From: JBBQXH01 sp963710975
GTDB lineage: Bacteria; Actinomycetota; Thermoleophilia; Gaiellales; Gaiellaceae
Assembly: GCA_963710975.1 (NCBI GenBank)
Contig: CAVQCG010000006.1
Location: forward strand, 43,533 to 107,532
DNA length: 64,000 bases
Reading direction: 5' to 3'
Below, piece by piece: positions 43,841 through 52,156 of this stretch. Each line of letters opens with the position of its first letter. The stretch's first letter is position 1. The notes below the pieces were generated by a model. That model ran no database searches. It was not told the DNA's origin and was given only the letters and a program-made list of their open reading frames with translations. Both the position numbers and the translations under genes were made by a program.

Positions 43841-44874
43841 TACTCGAGCGCCGACCGGCGCTCGTGCCGCTCGACGGCGAGCTCGACGAGTCGGCGCAAG
43901 AGGTCTGCGTAGCCGATCCCCGACGCCTCGAAGAGCTTCGCGTAGACCGACGTCTGCGTGAACCCGGGGATCGTGTTCAGCTCGTTCACGAGGACGTCGC
44001 CGTTCGAGCAGGCGAAGAGATCGACACGCGCCATGCCTTCGCAGTCGCTCGCCACGAACGCGCTGACGGCGAGTTCCTGCACCAGCGAGGCCTGTGCGGC
44101 GGGGATCCGTGCGGGCGCGACAAGCTCCATGCCGCCCTCGTCGTACTTCGACGCGAAGTCGTACCAATCGGAGAGAAGCGGGACGATCTCGCCGACGACC
44201 GACGCGATCGGCTCGTCGTTTCCGAGGACGCTGCATTCCACTTCCACTCCCGCGACGAACTCTTCGACGAGCACCTTCTCGTCGTGGCGGAAGGCGAGGT
44301 CGAGCGCCGCCTCAAGCTCGTCGGGCGACCGGACGATCGTGATGCCGACGCTCGACCCGAGGCGCGCAGGCTTGACGACAACGGGATAGCCGAACGGACT
44401 CTCGGCCGGACGCTTTGCGCCCCTGAGCGTCACGCTTCTCGTCACGGGTACGCCGTTCGCCCGCATGACTGCTTTGAACAGATCCTTGTCCATCGCGACC
44501 GCGGACGCTGCCACCCCGGCGCCGACGTAGGGGATACCCGCGAGCTCGAGGAGCCCCTGGACGGTTCCGTCCTCGCCGAAGGGCCCGTGCAGGGCGGGGA
44601 AGACCACGTCGATGGCGCCGAACGGTTCCGGATCGCCCGCGAGCCGGATCGGTACGGGTGCGGCATGCGAAGGCGCCACTTCGGTATCGGACTGCCGGAC
44701 GGCCGCCTGCTCGGCCCGCGGTAACGCCCAGGCTCCGTCCCGGCCGATCTCGATCGGCACGGCGTCGTAGCCTGCCTCCGCCAGGCCCGCCACGATCGAG
44801 TTGCCCGACGCCATGGAGATCTCATGCTCGCTCGAGCGGCCGCCCATCAAGACGGCCACGCGGAGACGCGTCAC
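43837..44874 (-). CDS. ddl: D-alanine--D-alanine ligase
   Basis: A 345-residue ATP-grasp ligase making D-Ala-D-Ala for peptidoglycan. LMGGRSSEHEISMASGNSI is the N-terminal D-Ala site, HGPFGEDGTVQGLLEL the second signature, KPARLGSSVGITIV the ATP-grasp loop and NELNTIPGFT the metal-binding end. It overlaps the end of pknB by four bases and so closes the cell-wall/kinase operon, an arrangement that puts a precursor enzyme under the same control as the kinases. Confidence 0.95.
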   Translation of the reverse strand: MTRLRVAVLMGGRSSEHEISMASGNSIVAGLAEAGYDAVPIEIGRDGAWALPRAEQAAVRQSDTEVAPSHAAPVPIRLAGDPEPFGAIDVVFPALHGPFGEDGTVQGLLELAGIPYVGAGVAASAVAMDKDLFKAVMRANGVPVTRSVTLRGAKRPAESPFGYPVVVKPARLGSSVGITIVRSPDELEAALDLAFRHDEKVLVEEFVAGVEVECSVLGNDEPIASVVGEIVPLLSDWYDFASKYDEGGMELVAPARIPAAQASLVQELAVSAFVASDCEGMARVDLFACSNGDVLVNELNTIPGFTQTSVYAKLFEASGIGYADLLRRLVELAVERHERRSALEY

Positions 44875-46787
44875 CCTGGGAAGCGGGCGACGAAGATCGT
44901 CACGTCTGATCCGGGGTCGACCTCGCTGCCCTCGCCGGGATCCTGATCGACGACGAGACCGTCCTCGTCCGGGTTCAGCGTGGGGACGTCTGTAACCGAG
45001 ACGGTCAGGCCGAGATCCTGGAGCGCCGTCGTTGCACTCCCCTCGTCCTGCCCGATCACTCCGGGCACGGTCGTGGTTACCGGAGGCGGCGGCGGTCCCT
45101 TCGAGACGTCGATCTCGACCGACGTGCCCTTGTTCACCTGGACGCCCGGATCCGGGCTCTGCGAGATGACGAGCCCGGCCGGTTGGTCGCTCTCCACGAC
45201 GACGACGTTCGCCGTGAGACCCGCCTGCTTGAGCTCCGCGACGGCGCTCTCCTGTGACTGCTGCAGGACGTCGGGCACCGGGACCGTCTCGATGCCCTTG
45301 GACACCTTCAACGTCACGGTCGACCCCTTCTCGACCTGCTCTCCGGGCTTCGGGTCCTGGGAAAGGACGATGCCCGGGTCGGCCTTGTCGGAGAAGACCT
45401 CCTTCGTCTCAGCCTTCAGGCCCTGATCGTTGAGCGTCTGGATCGCCTGCTCGACCGGCAAGCCCGACACCTTTGGCACCTTGACCTTCGCGATCCCCGT
45501 CGAGACGACGATCCTGACCGTTTCGTCCTTCGAGATCCTCGTGCCGGCGTCCGGGTTCTGCTCGATTACGATCCCCGCCGGTATCTCGTCGTCCGAGCGT
45601 CTGCTGACGGATGCCTGCAGACCCGCGTCCTCGATCTTCTGGATCGCCAGTTGCTGCTTGATTCCGACAACGAGGGGCACCGGCACCGGTTTCGATGCGT
45701 CCAGCTGATCCTGGACCCGCTGGTAGACGTACCAGCCGGCGACCGCCGCGCCGGCGACCAGAAGGAGCACGAGAAGCCAGGGCCAGATCGAGCGTTTCCG
45801 CTTCCGGTCGGCGTAGGGATCGTAGGGCGGCGGGGGTGGAGGCGTCTTCCGGGAGACTGGTGGCTCAGGCGTGCGAAGCACCTGAGTCGGTGCGACGCCC
45901 GCGCCGGCGAGCACCTGCGTTGCCGCATCGGTCGTCTCCTGCGCGACAGGTAGGCCCGCCTCGATCCGAGCCAGATCGGAGTCGAGCTCCTCGGCGCTCG
46001 CGTACCGGTCGTCGGGGCTCTTCGCCAGCGCCCGGACGACGACGCGGTCGAGATCGGCCGGGATGCCTGGTGCCCGCGCGGATGGTGGCTTCGGCGGCTC
46101 GTTCAGGTGCTTCATGGCGATCTCGACCGGGGTATCGCCCGTGAACGGCACCTCGCCCGTGAGCATCTCGTACAGCACGATCCCGACCGAGTAGAGATCG
46201 GACGCACCTGTCACCTGCGCTCCCCGCGCCTGCTCGGGCGAGAGGTACTGCGCGGTGCCCATGATCGACCCGGTCTCCGTCATCTGTGAGGCGCCGGCGC
46301 GGGCGATGCCGAAGTCGGTCACCTTCAACCGTTCCTCCGGGCCCACGAGGATGTTGTGCGGCTTGATGTCTCGGTGGACGATGCCGTTGCGGTGCGCGAA
46401 ACGCAGCGCAGAGAGGATCTGGCGCGTATACGCGATCGCCTGGGCTGGTCGCAGGCGGCCGCTGGTCCTGATGACCTCCTTGAGGCTCTTCCCTTCGACG
46501 ACCTCCATGGCGATGTAGTAGGTGCCCTCGGCCTCGCCGCGGTCGTAGATCGAGACGATGTTGGGATGCGAGAGGCTTGCGGCGGACTTCGCCTCACGCT
46601 GGAAGCGCTCGACGAAGCTCTCGTCTTCGGCAAAGCGGTCGTTCAGGATCTTGATCGCAACACGTCTGCCGAGCTGGCCGTCCTCGGCCAGGTAGACGTT
46701 CGCCATCCCACCGGCCCCGAGGCGCCGCACGATGCGGTAGCGACCGTCGAAGATCGTGTCGATGAGCGTGTCGGAAACGCGCGCCAT
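44871..46787 (-). CDS. pknB: PknB-type Ser/Thr kinase with four PASTA domains
   Basis: A 638-residue bitopic kinase. The cytoplasmic catalytic domain has GAGGMANVY, Lys46 in VAIK, HRDIKPHN (138-145), DFG (158-160) and the activation loop TETGSIMGTAQYLSPEQA. A Pro-rich juxtamembrane linker leads to one helix (IWPWLLVLLLVAGAAVAGWY). Outside, four PASTA domains (from about residues 365, 430, 500 and 570) bind muropeptide or lipid II. It senses cell-wall state and phosphorylates division and wall-synthesis proteins. Confidence 0.95.
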   Translation of the reverse strand: MARVSDTLIDTIFDGRYRIVRRLGAGGMANVYLAEDGQLGRRVAIKILNDRFAEDESFVERFQREAKSAASLSHPNIVSIYDRGEAEGTYYIAMEVVEGKSLKEVIRTSGRLRPAQAIAYTRQILSALRFAHRNGIVHRDIKPHNILVGPEERLKVTDFGIARAGASQMTETGSIMGTAQYLSPEQARGAQVTGASDLYSVGIVLYEMLTGEVPFTGDTPVEIAMKHLNEPPKPPSARAPGIPADLDRVVVRALAKSPDDRYASAEELDSDLARIEAGLPVAQETTDAATQVLAGAGVAPTQVLRTPEPPVSRKTPPPPPPYDPYADRKRKRSIWPWLLVLLLVAGAAVAGWYVYQRVQDQLDASKPVPVPLVVGIKQQLAIQKIEDAGLQASVSRRSDDEIPAGIVIEQNPDAGTRISKDETVRIVVSTGIAKVKVPKVSGLPVEQAIQTLNDQGLKAETKEVFSDKADPGIVLSQDPKPGEQVEKGSTVTLKVSKGIETVPVPDVLQQSQESAVAELKQAGLTANVVVVESDQPAGLVISQSPDPGVQVNKGTSVEIDVSKGPPPPPVTTTVPGVIGQDEGSATTALQDLGLTVSVTDVPTLNPDEDGLVVDQDPGEGSEVDPGSDVTIFVARFPG

Positions 46788-46829
46788 GGCTGCGTAAAGG
46801 CTACGTGACTTCCAGAGCTTCGATGTGCA

Positions 46830-48302
46830 TCAAGGCGCCTCGAGCAGGGTCTCCATGATCGCTCTCGCGATCGGGGCAGCGACGGCGCCGCCGGTTGCCG
46901 CCTGACCGGAGAGGGCAACCGCGACGACAACCTGCGGGTCGTCGGCCGGTGCGAACCCGATGAACCAGGCGTCGTTCTCCCCCTCCCGGCCGGTCTCGGC
47001 CGTCCCGGTCTTCCCCGCGACCGGGATTCCCGGGATCTGGGCGGCGGTTCCCGTACCCGACTCCACGACGAGTTGCATCATGGCGGTGAGGTCGGCCGCG
47101 GTTGCCGGGCTGATGGCCTGGCTGAATCGATCGGGCGCCGTCTTCGAGAGGATCGAGCCGTCCGGCTTCAGGATCCGATCGACGACGAACGGCCGCATGA
47201 CGCTGCCGCCGTTCGCGACGCCGGCGGCGACCATCGCCATCTGGAGTGGCGTGGCGAGCAGCCGCTCCTGGCCGAAGGCAAGGCGGCCGGGATCGACGTC
47301 GTTCGGATCGCTCGGGTAGTAGAGCTTGCCTCCTTTGTAGAGGCCGCTGGCCAGTCGTTCGTCCGAGGGCGTCTCGAGCGGAGGCTTCTCGTAGAAGCCG
47401 AAGCGCTTCGCGTAGTCGAGCACGACATTCGGCCCGAGCTCCTTGCCGATGTCACAGAAGACGGCGTTGATCGAGTGCTCGAGCGCCTGCGCGAGCGTCA
47501 CGCGCCCGAAGACCTCCGGCCCGTCCTGGTCGGCGAAGTTCGAGACCTTCTTCCCGTAGACGATGCAGTACCCCTTGTCGTCGAACTCGCTGTTCGGCGT
47601 GAACCGGCCCGAGTCGATGGCGGCAGCGGCAGTGACGACCTTGAATGTCGAGCCGGGGATGAAGAGCCCCGCGCTCGCGCGGTTCAGGAGCGGGGCGGCC
47701 GGCTTGCAGGGGCCGGTCTGCGTCAGGATCTTCCGGAAGTCGTTCTCGACGAGGTTCTGGTCGTAGGTCGGAGAGGAGGCCATGACGAGCACCCGGCCGG
47801 TGGCCGGCTCGATCGCGACGGCCGCGCCGCAGACGTCCGAGAGGAGCGACTCGGCTTCGCGCTGGGCCTTCATGTCCACGGTAAGGACGAGCGAGTTGCC
47901 CCTCTGCGTCAACCCCTTCACCTTGTCCGTGATCCGCTGGATGATCGTCGAGAGGTTGTCGTTCGATCCGGTCAGGAAGTCGTTCAGCGAGCGCTCGAGA
48001 CCTGCGCGGGCGCGCGACACGGTCGAGTACCCGACGGTCTGTGCGAGGACGCCTCCGGGTGGGTAGCGCCGCACGTAGACGGTGCGTCCCTGGAACTGCT
48101 CCTTGCGGTTGCGTGCCAGCACGGTTCCGTCGGCGGCGAGGATGAGCCCGCGCTGGATCACGAGCTGCTGCACGACGAGGCTCGGGTTGCCCTGTCTGGC
48201 CTCGAGCTCGGGCGAGCGCCACAGCCAGTAGGTCGCCATACCGACCACGGCCGCAAGGCCGATCGCGAGAAACGAGAAGAGCCGGCTGACCTGTTTGTTC
48301 AC
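46830..48302 (-). CDS. pbpA: Class B penicillin-binding protein (PbpA/PBP2 type)
   Basis: A 490-residue transpeptidase that cross-links peptidoglycan. One N-terminal helix anchors it; the catalytic Ser is in STFK (about residue 215), SxN in HSINAV (near 278) and KTGTAE near 430. The N-terminal dimerisation region with GLILAADGTVLARN is also typical. It overlaps ftsW by four bases. This gene pair is the usual partner set of a SEDS glycosyltransferase and a class B PBP. Confidence 0.94.
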   Translation of the reverse strand: MNKQVSRLFSFLAIGLAAVVGMATYWLWRSPELEARQGNPSLVVQQLVIQRGLILAADGTVLARNRKEQFQGRTVYVRRYPPGGVLAQTVGYSTVSRARAGLERSLNDFLTGSNDNLSTIIQRITDKVKGLTQRGNSLVLTVDMKAQREAESLLSDVCGAAVAIEPATGRVLVMASSPTYDQNLVENDFRKILTQTGPCKPAAPLLNRASAGLFIPGSTFKVVTAAAAIDSGRFTPNSEFDDKGYCIVYGKKVSNFADQDGPEVFGRVTLAQALEHSINAVFCDIGKELGPNVVLDYAKRFGFYEKPPLETPSDERLASGLYKGGKLYYPSDPNDVDPGRLAFGQERLLATPLQMAMVAAGVANGGSVMRPFVVDRILKPDGSILSKTAPDRFSQAISPATAADLTAMMQLVVESGTGTAAQIPGIPVAGKTGTAETGREGENDAWFIGFAPADDPQVVVAVALSGQAATGGAVAAPIARAIMETLLEAP

Positions 48303-49585
48303 TGGTTGAGCGTTCTGGCGTTGACGCGGTTCGACACTGCGAGCAGGAGTCCGAGCAGAAGAAAGTTCGCGACGATGCTCGATCCTCCATATGAGACGAA
48401 CGGGAGCGTGATTCCGGTAAGGGGGATCAGTCCGGTGACGCCTCCGAGGATGATGAACGTCTGGATCCCGAGCGTGGCGGTGAGGCCTGCAGCCAAGAGC
48501 TTGGAGAACCCGTCGTCGGCGAGCATCGCGATCTTGAAGCCCCGGTAGATCACCAGGACGTAGAGGAGGATCACCGCCACGGCTCCGGCGAGCCCGAGCT
48601 CCTGCGAGATCGCCGAGAAGATGAAGTCGGTCTGCAGGAAGGGGATGTAGGGGTGGCCGCTCGAGGCGATCAGGACGCCGTGACCGAGCCCCGTCCCGAA
48701 GAGCCCGCCGCCCGAGATGGCATAGATCGACTGGACGAGCTGGTAGCCGTTGTCGTACGGGTCGGCCCAGGGGTTCAGCCAGATGCTGACTCGATCCTGG
48801 ACGTGAGGAACGACGTGATAGAGGCCGTAGGCGCCGACGGCAAAGAGGATGAGGCCGACGCCGACGTAGGCCCAGCGGCCCGTGGCGACGTAGAGCATAG
48901 CCAGAAAGACGCTGAAATACAGCAGCCCCCCGCCCAGGTCGTTGGTCACGAAGAGGACGAGCATCGCGGCACCCCAGATGACGAGGAGTGGGCCGAGATG
49001 CTTCAAGGACGGCATCCCGAAGCGGGTGAGGCCGCCCGAGAGCATCTCGCGGTTGTCGCGCAGATAGCCGGCGAGGAAGATCACGAAGAAGACCTTGGCG
49101 ATCTCTCCGGGCTGGAAAGTGATCGGGCCGACCTTCACCCAGAGCGTGGCGCCGTAGATCGTCTGGCCGACGACCGGCAGAGCGGGCAGCAGCAGCAGGA
49201 CGATCGCGGTCACCCCGAGTATGTACTTGACGCCGTCCAGCCGGCGGTAGTCGCGGACGACGAGCGCGAGCACGGCATACAAGGCGAGCCCGACGACGAT
49301 CCAGATTCCCTGCCGTAGCGCCAGGTCCGGATCGATCCGGTAGATCTCCGTGAGGCCGATTCCCGTCAGCAGCGCGGCGAGCGGAAGGAGATACGGGTCC
49401 GCGGCCGGGAGCGCGAACCGGGTGATCAGGTGAGCGATCAGGTACAGGCCGATGAACAGCACCGCGTACGAGAGCGAGGCGCCCGAGACGGTCGCCTGCC
49501 GCGCCATGTAAACGCTCGCAAACCCAATCCCGGTGATGACGCCGACGGCGAGGAGGTTGACGAGCTCGCGGTTACGCAGGCTCAG
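48299..49585 (-). CDS. FtsW/RodA-type SEDS peptidoglycan polymerase
   Basis: The ATG at 49507 would cut off the first helix. The frame continues upstream as LRNRELVNLLAVGVITGIGF, and a CTG at 49585, six bases after GGGAGG, is the likely start (overlapping pstP by 14 bases), giving 428 residues and about ten to twelve helices. SEDS signatures include GARLWVKVGP-like TLWVKVGPITFQPGEIAKV, NDLGGGLLYFSVFLAML and LPFVSYGGSS. It polymerises glycan strands with PbpA. In mycobacteria the equivalent gene in this cluster is rodA. Confidence 0.9.
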   Translation of the reverse strand: MSLRNRELVNLLAVGVITGIGFASVYMARQATVSGASLSYAVLFIGLYLIAHLITRFALPAADPYLLPLAALLTGIGLTEIYRIDPDLALRQGIWIVVGLALYAVLALVVRDYRRLDGVKYILGVTAIVLLLLPALPVVGQTIYGATLWVKVGPITFQPGEIAKVFFVIFLAGYLRDNREMLSGGLTRFGMPSLKHLGPLLVIWGAAMLVLFVTNDLGGGLLYFSVFLAMLYVATGRWAYVGVGLILFAVGAYGLYHVVPHVQDRVSIWLNPWADPYDNGYQLVQSIYAISGGGLFGTGLGHGVLIASSGHPYIPFLQTDFIFSAISQELGLAGAVAVILLYVLVIYRGFKIAMLADDGFSKLLAAGLTATLGIQTFIILGGVTGLIPLTGITLPFVSYGGSSIVANFLLLGLLLAVSNRVNARTLNQ

Positions 49586-50741
49586 GGAACGCCTCCCGCT
49601 CGTACCGGGCGATCCTCGTCAACGCCGTCGCCTCGCTGACGAGATCGTGGTTGAAGAGCGCCGCGCGTTCGTCGGGCGTGAGCTGTACGTCTCGTAGGTT
49701 CGAGACGTACACCTCGCGGTACAGGTGGACGCTTCCGATCAGGTTCCAGGGCACTCCCTGGTAGATGGTGACACGCCCGTCCGTCCCGGAGCCGACGAAG
49801 TGAGCGCGCGAGAGGCCCCAGAGCGCAGCTGCCGCGACTGCGGCGAAGAGGAGGAGGGCGATTACCACGACGAGTGCGGCACGACCAACTCGCCGTGACG
49901 ATGCGGGCGAGCGGGCGGCTGGCGAAGGTTTCGGCGGCTGTGTGACCGGTCGCGTCACGGCCGCACCACCGGTTACGACCGTACCGGCTGTCGTGGCCGG
50001 CGCCCCTGCAGAGGCGGGCTCAGCCGACCCCTCCTCGATCGAGAAGAGGACGACGGTGATGTTGTCCTCACCCCCGCGCTTGTTCGCGGCCTGGATCAGC
50101 GACCGCGCGGCAGCTTCGAGGCTCGACTGCTTCTTGATCGTCTTCAGCAGCGTCGCCTCGTCGATCATGGTCGAGAGCCCGTCCGAGCAGATCAGAAAGA
50201 CGTCGTTCGCGCGGGCATCGACGGTGAAGCTGTCCACCTGGACGGCCGCATCCGTGCCGAGCGCGCGGGTGATCACGGATCGCTGGGGGTGCACCTCCGC
50301 CTGCTCGGGCGTCAGCCTGCCCGAGCGAACGAGATCCGCGACGAGCGAGTGATCCTCGGTCAGCTGCTCGAGCGCTCCGTCGCGCACGCGGTAGGCACGG
50401 GAGTCGCCGACGTGGCCGATTGCTACCCCGGTCTCTCCCAGCAATGCGGCCGTGACCGTGGTCCCCATCCCCGATGCCTGCGGGTCGTTCGCCGCACGTG
50501 CGTAGATCCGCCGGTTCGCCTCCTGGATGATCGACCGGAGTCGTCCCTCGGCATCGAGCTCGTCCCCGCCTCGATAGTCGCGAAGCGCGGCCGCGGCGAG
50601 GCGCGACGCGATCTCGCCGGCTTGCGCACCGCCCATTCCGTCCGCGACGGCGAACAACGGCGGCTCGCACAGATAGGAGTCCTCGTTGCGCCGGCGCACC
50701 TTGCCCGGGTCGGACGCCGCAGCGGAGTCCCGCAGTCTCAT
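49572..50741 (-). CDS. pstP: PP2C-type Ser/Thr phosphatase with membrane anchor
   Basis: A 389-residue phosphatase that reverses PknA/PknB phosphorylation. The PP2C motifs are NEDSYLCEPPLFAVADGMGG (metal Asp), GMGTTVTAALL, GHVGDSRAY and GGEDNITVVLF. A Thr/Pro/Ser-rich linker leads to one helix (ALVVVIALLLFAAVAAAALW, about 282-301) and a small outer domain. It overlaps fhaB by four bases. The layout matches PstP. Confidence 0.95.
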   Translation of the reverse strand: MRLRDSAAASDPGKVRRRNEDSYLCEPPLFAVADGMGGAQAGEIASRLAAAALRDYRGGDELDAEGRLRSIIQEANRRIYARAANDPQASGMGTTVTAALLGETGVAIGHVGDSRAYRVRDGALEQLTEDHSLVADLVRSGRLTPEQAEVHPQRSVITRALGTDAAVQVDSFTVDARANDVFLICSDGLSTMIDEATLLKTIKKQSSLEAAARSLIQAANKRGGEDNITVVLFSIEEGSAEPASAGAPATTAGTVVTGGAAVTRPVTQPPKPSPAARSPASSRRVGRAALVVVIALLLFAAVAAAALWGLSRAHFVGSGTDGRVTIYQGVPWNLIGSVHLYREVYVSNLRDVQLTPDERAALFNHDLVSEATALTRIARYEREAFPEPA

Positions 50742-51199
50742 CGGGCCACCCTCAGCTCGGTGTCGCCGATCTTGACGACGTCTCCCTCGTGCAGCTGCTC
50801 GCGGCTCTCGACCTGCTCTCCGTTCACATAAGTGCCGTTCGTCGAGCCTAGGTCGGCGATCCAGATCCCGTCACGCTGCGGCTCGATGCGCGCGTGCTTC
50901 GCCGAGGCGAAATCGTCGTCCGGCAGCGGGATCGCGTTCTCTCCCGAGCGGCCTATGGTGATTGCTCCGGCACCTACGTCGAAGACCCGGCCAGGCTCGA
51001 TGGACGGGCTCGTCTCGATCACGAGGCGCGCCTTCGGCGCCGTCTCGTAGCCGAGCTTCTGTGCCTGGGCGGGAGCAAGGACGAAGCTCTCCTGTGCGAG
51101 TCGGAGGTCACGGCGTCCGCTTCGAATGACCATCCAGATGAAGAGAAAGAGGAACGCGATGAACAGCGCCTGGAAGAGGAGCAGGAGCTGCTCGATCAT
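50738..51199 (-). CDS. fhaB: FHA-domain protein FhaB/FipA type, membrane-anchored
   Basis: A 153-residue protein with an N-terminal helix (LLLLFQALFIAFLFLFIWMV) and a C-terminal FHA domain: GAITIGRSGENAIPLPD (Arg binds phosphothreonine), HARIEPQRDG and DLGSTNGTYVNG. It docks phosphorylated partners of the PknB pathway at the membrane. It lies 31 bases downstream of fhaA. Confidence 0.93.
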   Translation of the reverse strand: MIEQLLLLFQALFIAFLFLFIWMVIRSGRRDLRLAQESFVLAPAQAQKLGYETAPKARLVIETSPSIEPGRVFDVGAGAITIGRSGENAIPLPDDDFASAKHARIEPQRDGIWIADLGSTNGTYVNGEQVESREQLHEGDVVKIGDTELRVAR

Positions 51200-51230
51200 C
51201 GCAGGGAGGGGTGCCTAGCGCAATGCCTCG

Positions 51231-52154
51231 TCATGTGAGCTGCTCGAAGACGAGTGTCGTCTGTCCGACGGTGATCCGATCGCCGCTGTGGAGCTCCAGA
51301 CGCGAGATTCGCTTGCCGTTGACCTCGGTCCCGTTGGTGGATCCGAGATCGGCGATCCAGAAGGATCCCGTGTCGGGTCGGATCTCCGCATGCCGGCGCG
51401 AGATGCTCGCGTCGTCGGGAAGTGCGATCTCGCAGTCCTTCGTCCGTCCGAGTACCGCGACGCCGCCCGCGATCTCGAACCGGAGTGCCCCGCTCATCAG
51501 CAGCGCACGAGGCGGAGCTGGAGCTGGCACCGGTACCGGGACGATGCCGGTCGGCTCGGCGACTGCGGGGTCGGGCTGCGGCGGCTCGAACACGCGGGTG
51601 CCGCCAGGATCGACAGGAGGGGCGATCAGCGGGGGGATCGGCTCCTCGACGTGGGTGGGTCCGGCTTCCGCGACAGGATCGGGGACGCCGTCGGGCTGCG
51701 GGGCTACAACCGGCGGGTTGGGGGCGGGAACCGCAGGGGGCGGTATGTTGGCCGGGACAGGTGCCACCGGCGGTTGTCCTGCGAGCTGCGGAGCCTGGAC
51801 GAGCCTCGTTGCGATACCAAACTCGCCGACCGTGAGATCCTCGTCCTCTTCGAGCAGCACCCGTGGCGGTGACAGCAGCGTGTAGCCCTCGCGCCGGGCG
51901 TGTTCCGCGAGATAGTCGGCGAGCTCCACGAGGAGCGAGGCCTCGTACCCGCGAAATTGCTCACGGTCACGCGGCGCGAGGTAGAGCGCGTACTCGTTCG
52001 GGACGTAGATCCGCGAGATGGAGACGGAGCGGTGGTCGTCCATCTCCTTGACGAGCTTCCGTGCGATCTCGACAGGCTGGACGTGCGATCGGAAGGCACG
52101 GCCGAAGATTCCCTCGAAGAGGGACTCGATTCGGTGCTCGATGCCGCGAAGCAC
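51231..52154 (-). CDS. fhaA: FhaA-type protein: DUF3662 plus FHA domain
   Basis: A 307-residue cytoplasmic protein. Residues 1-115 form the DUF3662 domain (MLRGIEHRIESLFEGIFGRA; KLVKEMDDHRSVSISRIYVP), followed by about 100 residues rich in Pro/Ala/Val, and a C-terminal FHA domain (GRTKDCEIALPDDASISRRH, GSTNGTEVNG). FhaA recognises phosphorylated MviN/kinase substrates at cell-wall synthesis sites. It follows the upstream kinase by three bases. Confidence 0.94.
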   Translation of the reverse strand: MLRGIEHRIESLFEGIFGRAFRSHVQPVEIARKLVKEMDDHRSVSISRIYVPNEYALYLAPRDREQFRGYEASLLVELADYLAEHARREGYTLLSPPRVLLEEDEDLTVGEFGIATRLVQAPQLAGQPPVAPVPANIPPPAVPAPNPPVVAPQPDGVPDPVAEAGPTHVEEPIPPLIAPPVDPGGTRVFEPPQPDPAVAEPTGIVPVPVPAPAPPRALLMSGALRFEIAGGVAVLGRTKDCEIALPDDASISRRHAEIRPDTGSFWIADLGSTNGTEVNGKRISRLELHSGDRITVGQTTLVFEQLT

Positions 52155-52156
52155 GC

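Noticed and set aside
42215..44236. A 673-residue open frame on the minus strand
   Set aside because: It runs opposite to the intact aminotransferase and across dcd, is Arg/Asp/His-rich without domains, and is a typical shadow of GC-rich coding DNA. Similar long antisense frames at 3424-4818, 14046-15500, 20559-21698 and 47073-48548 were dropped for the same reason.
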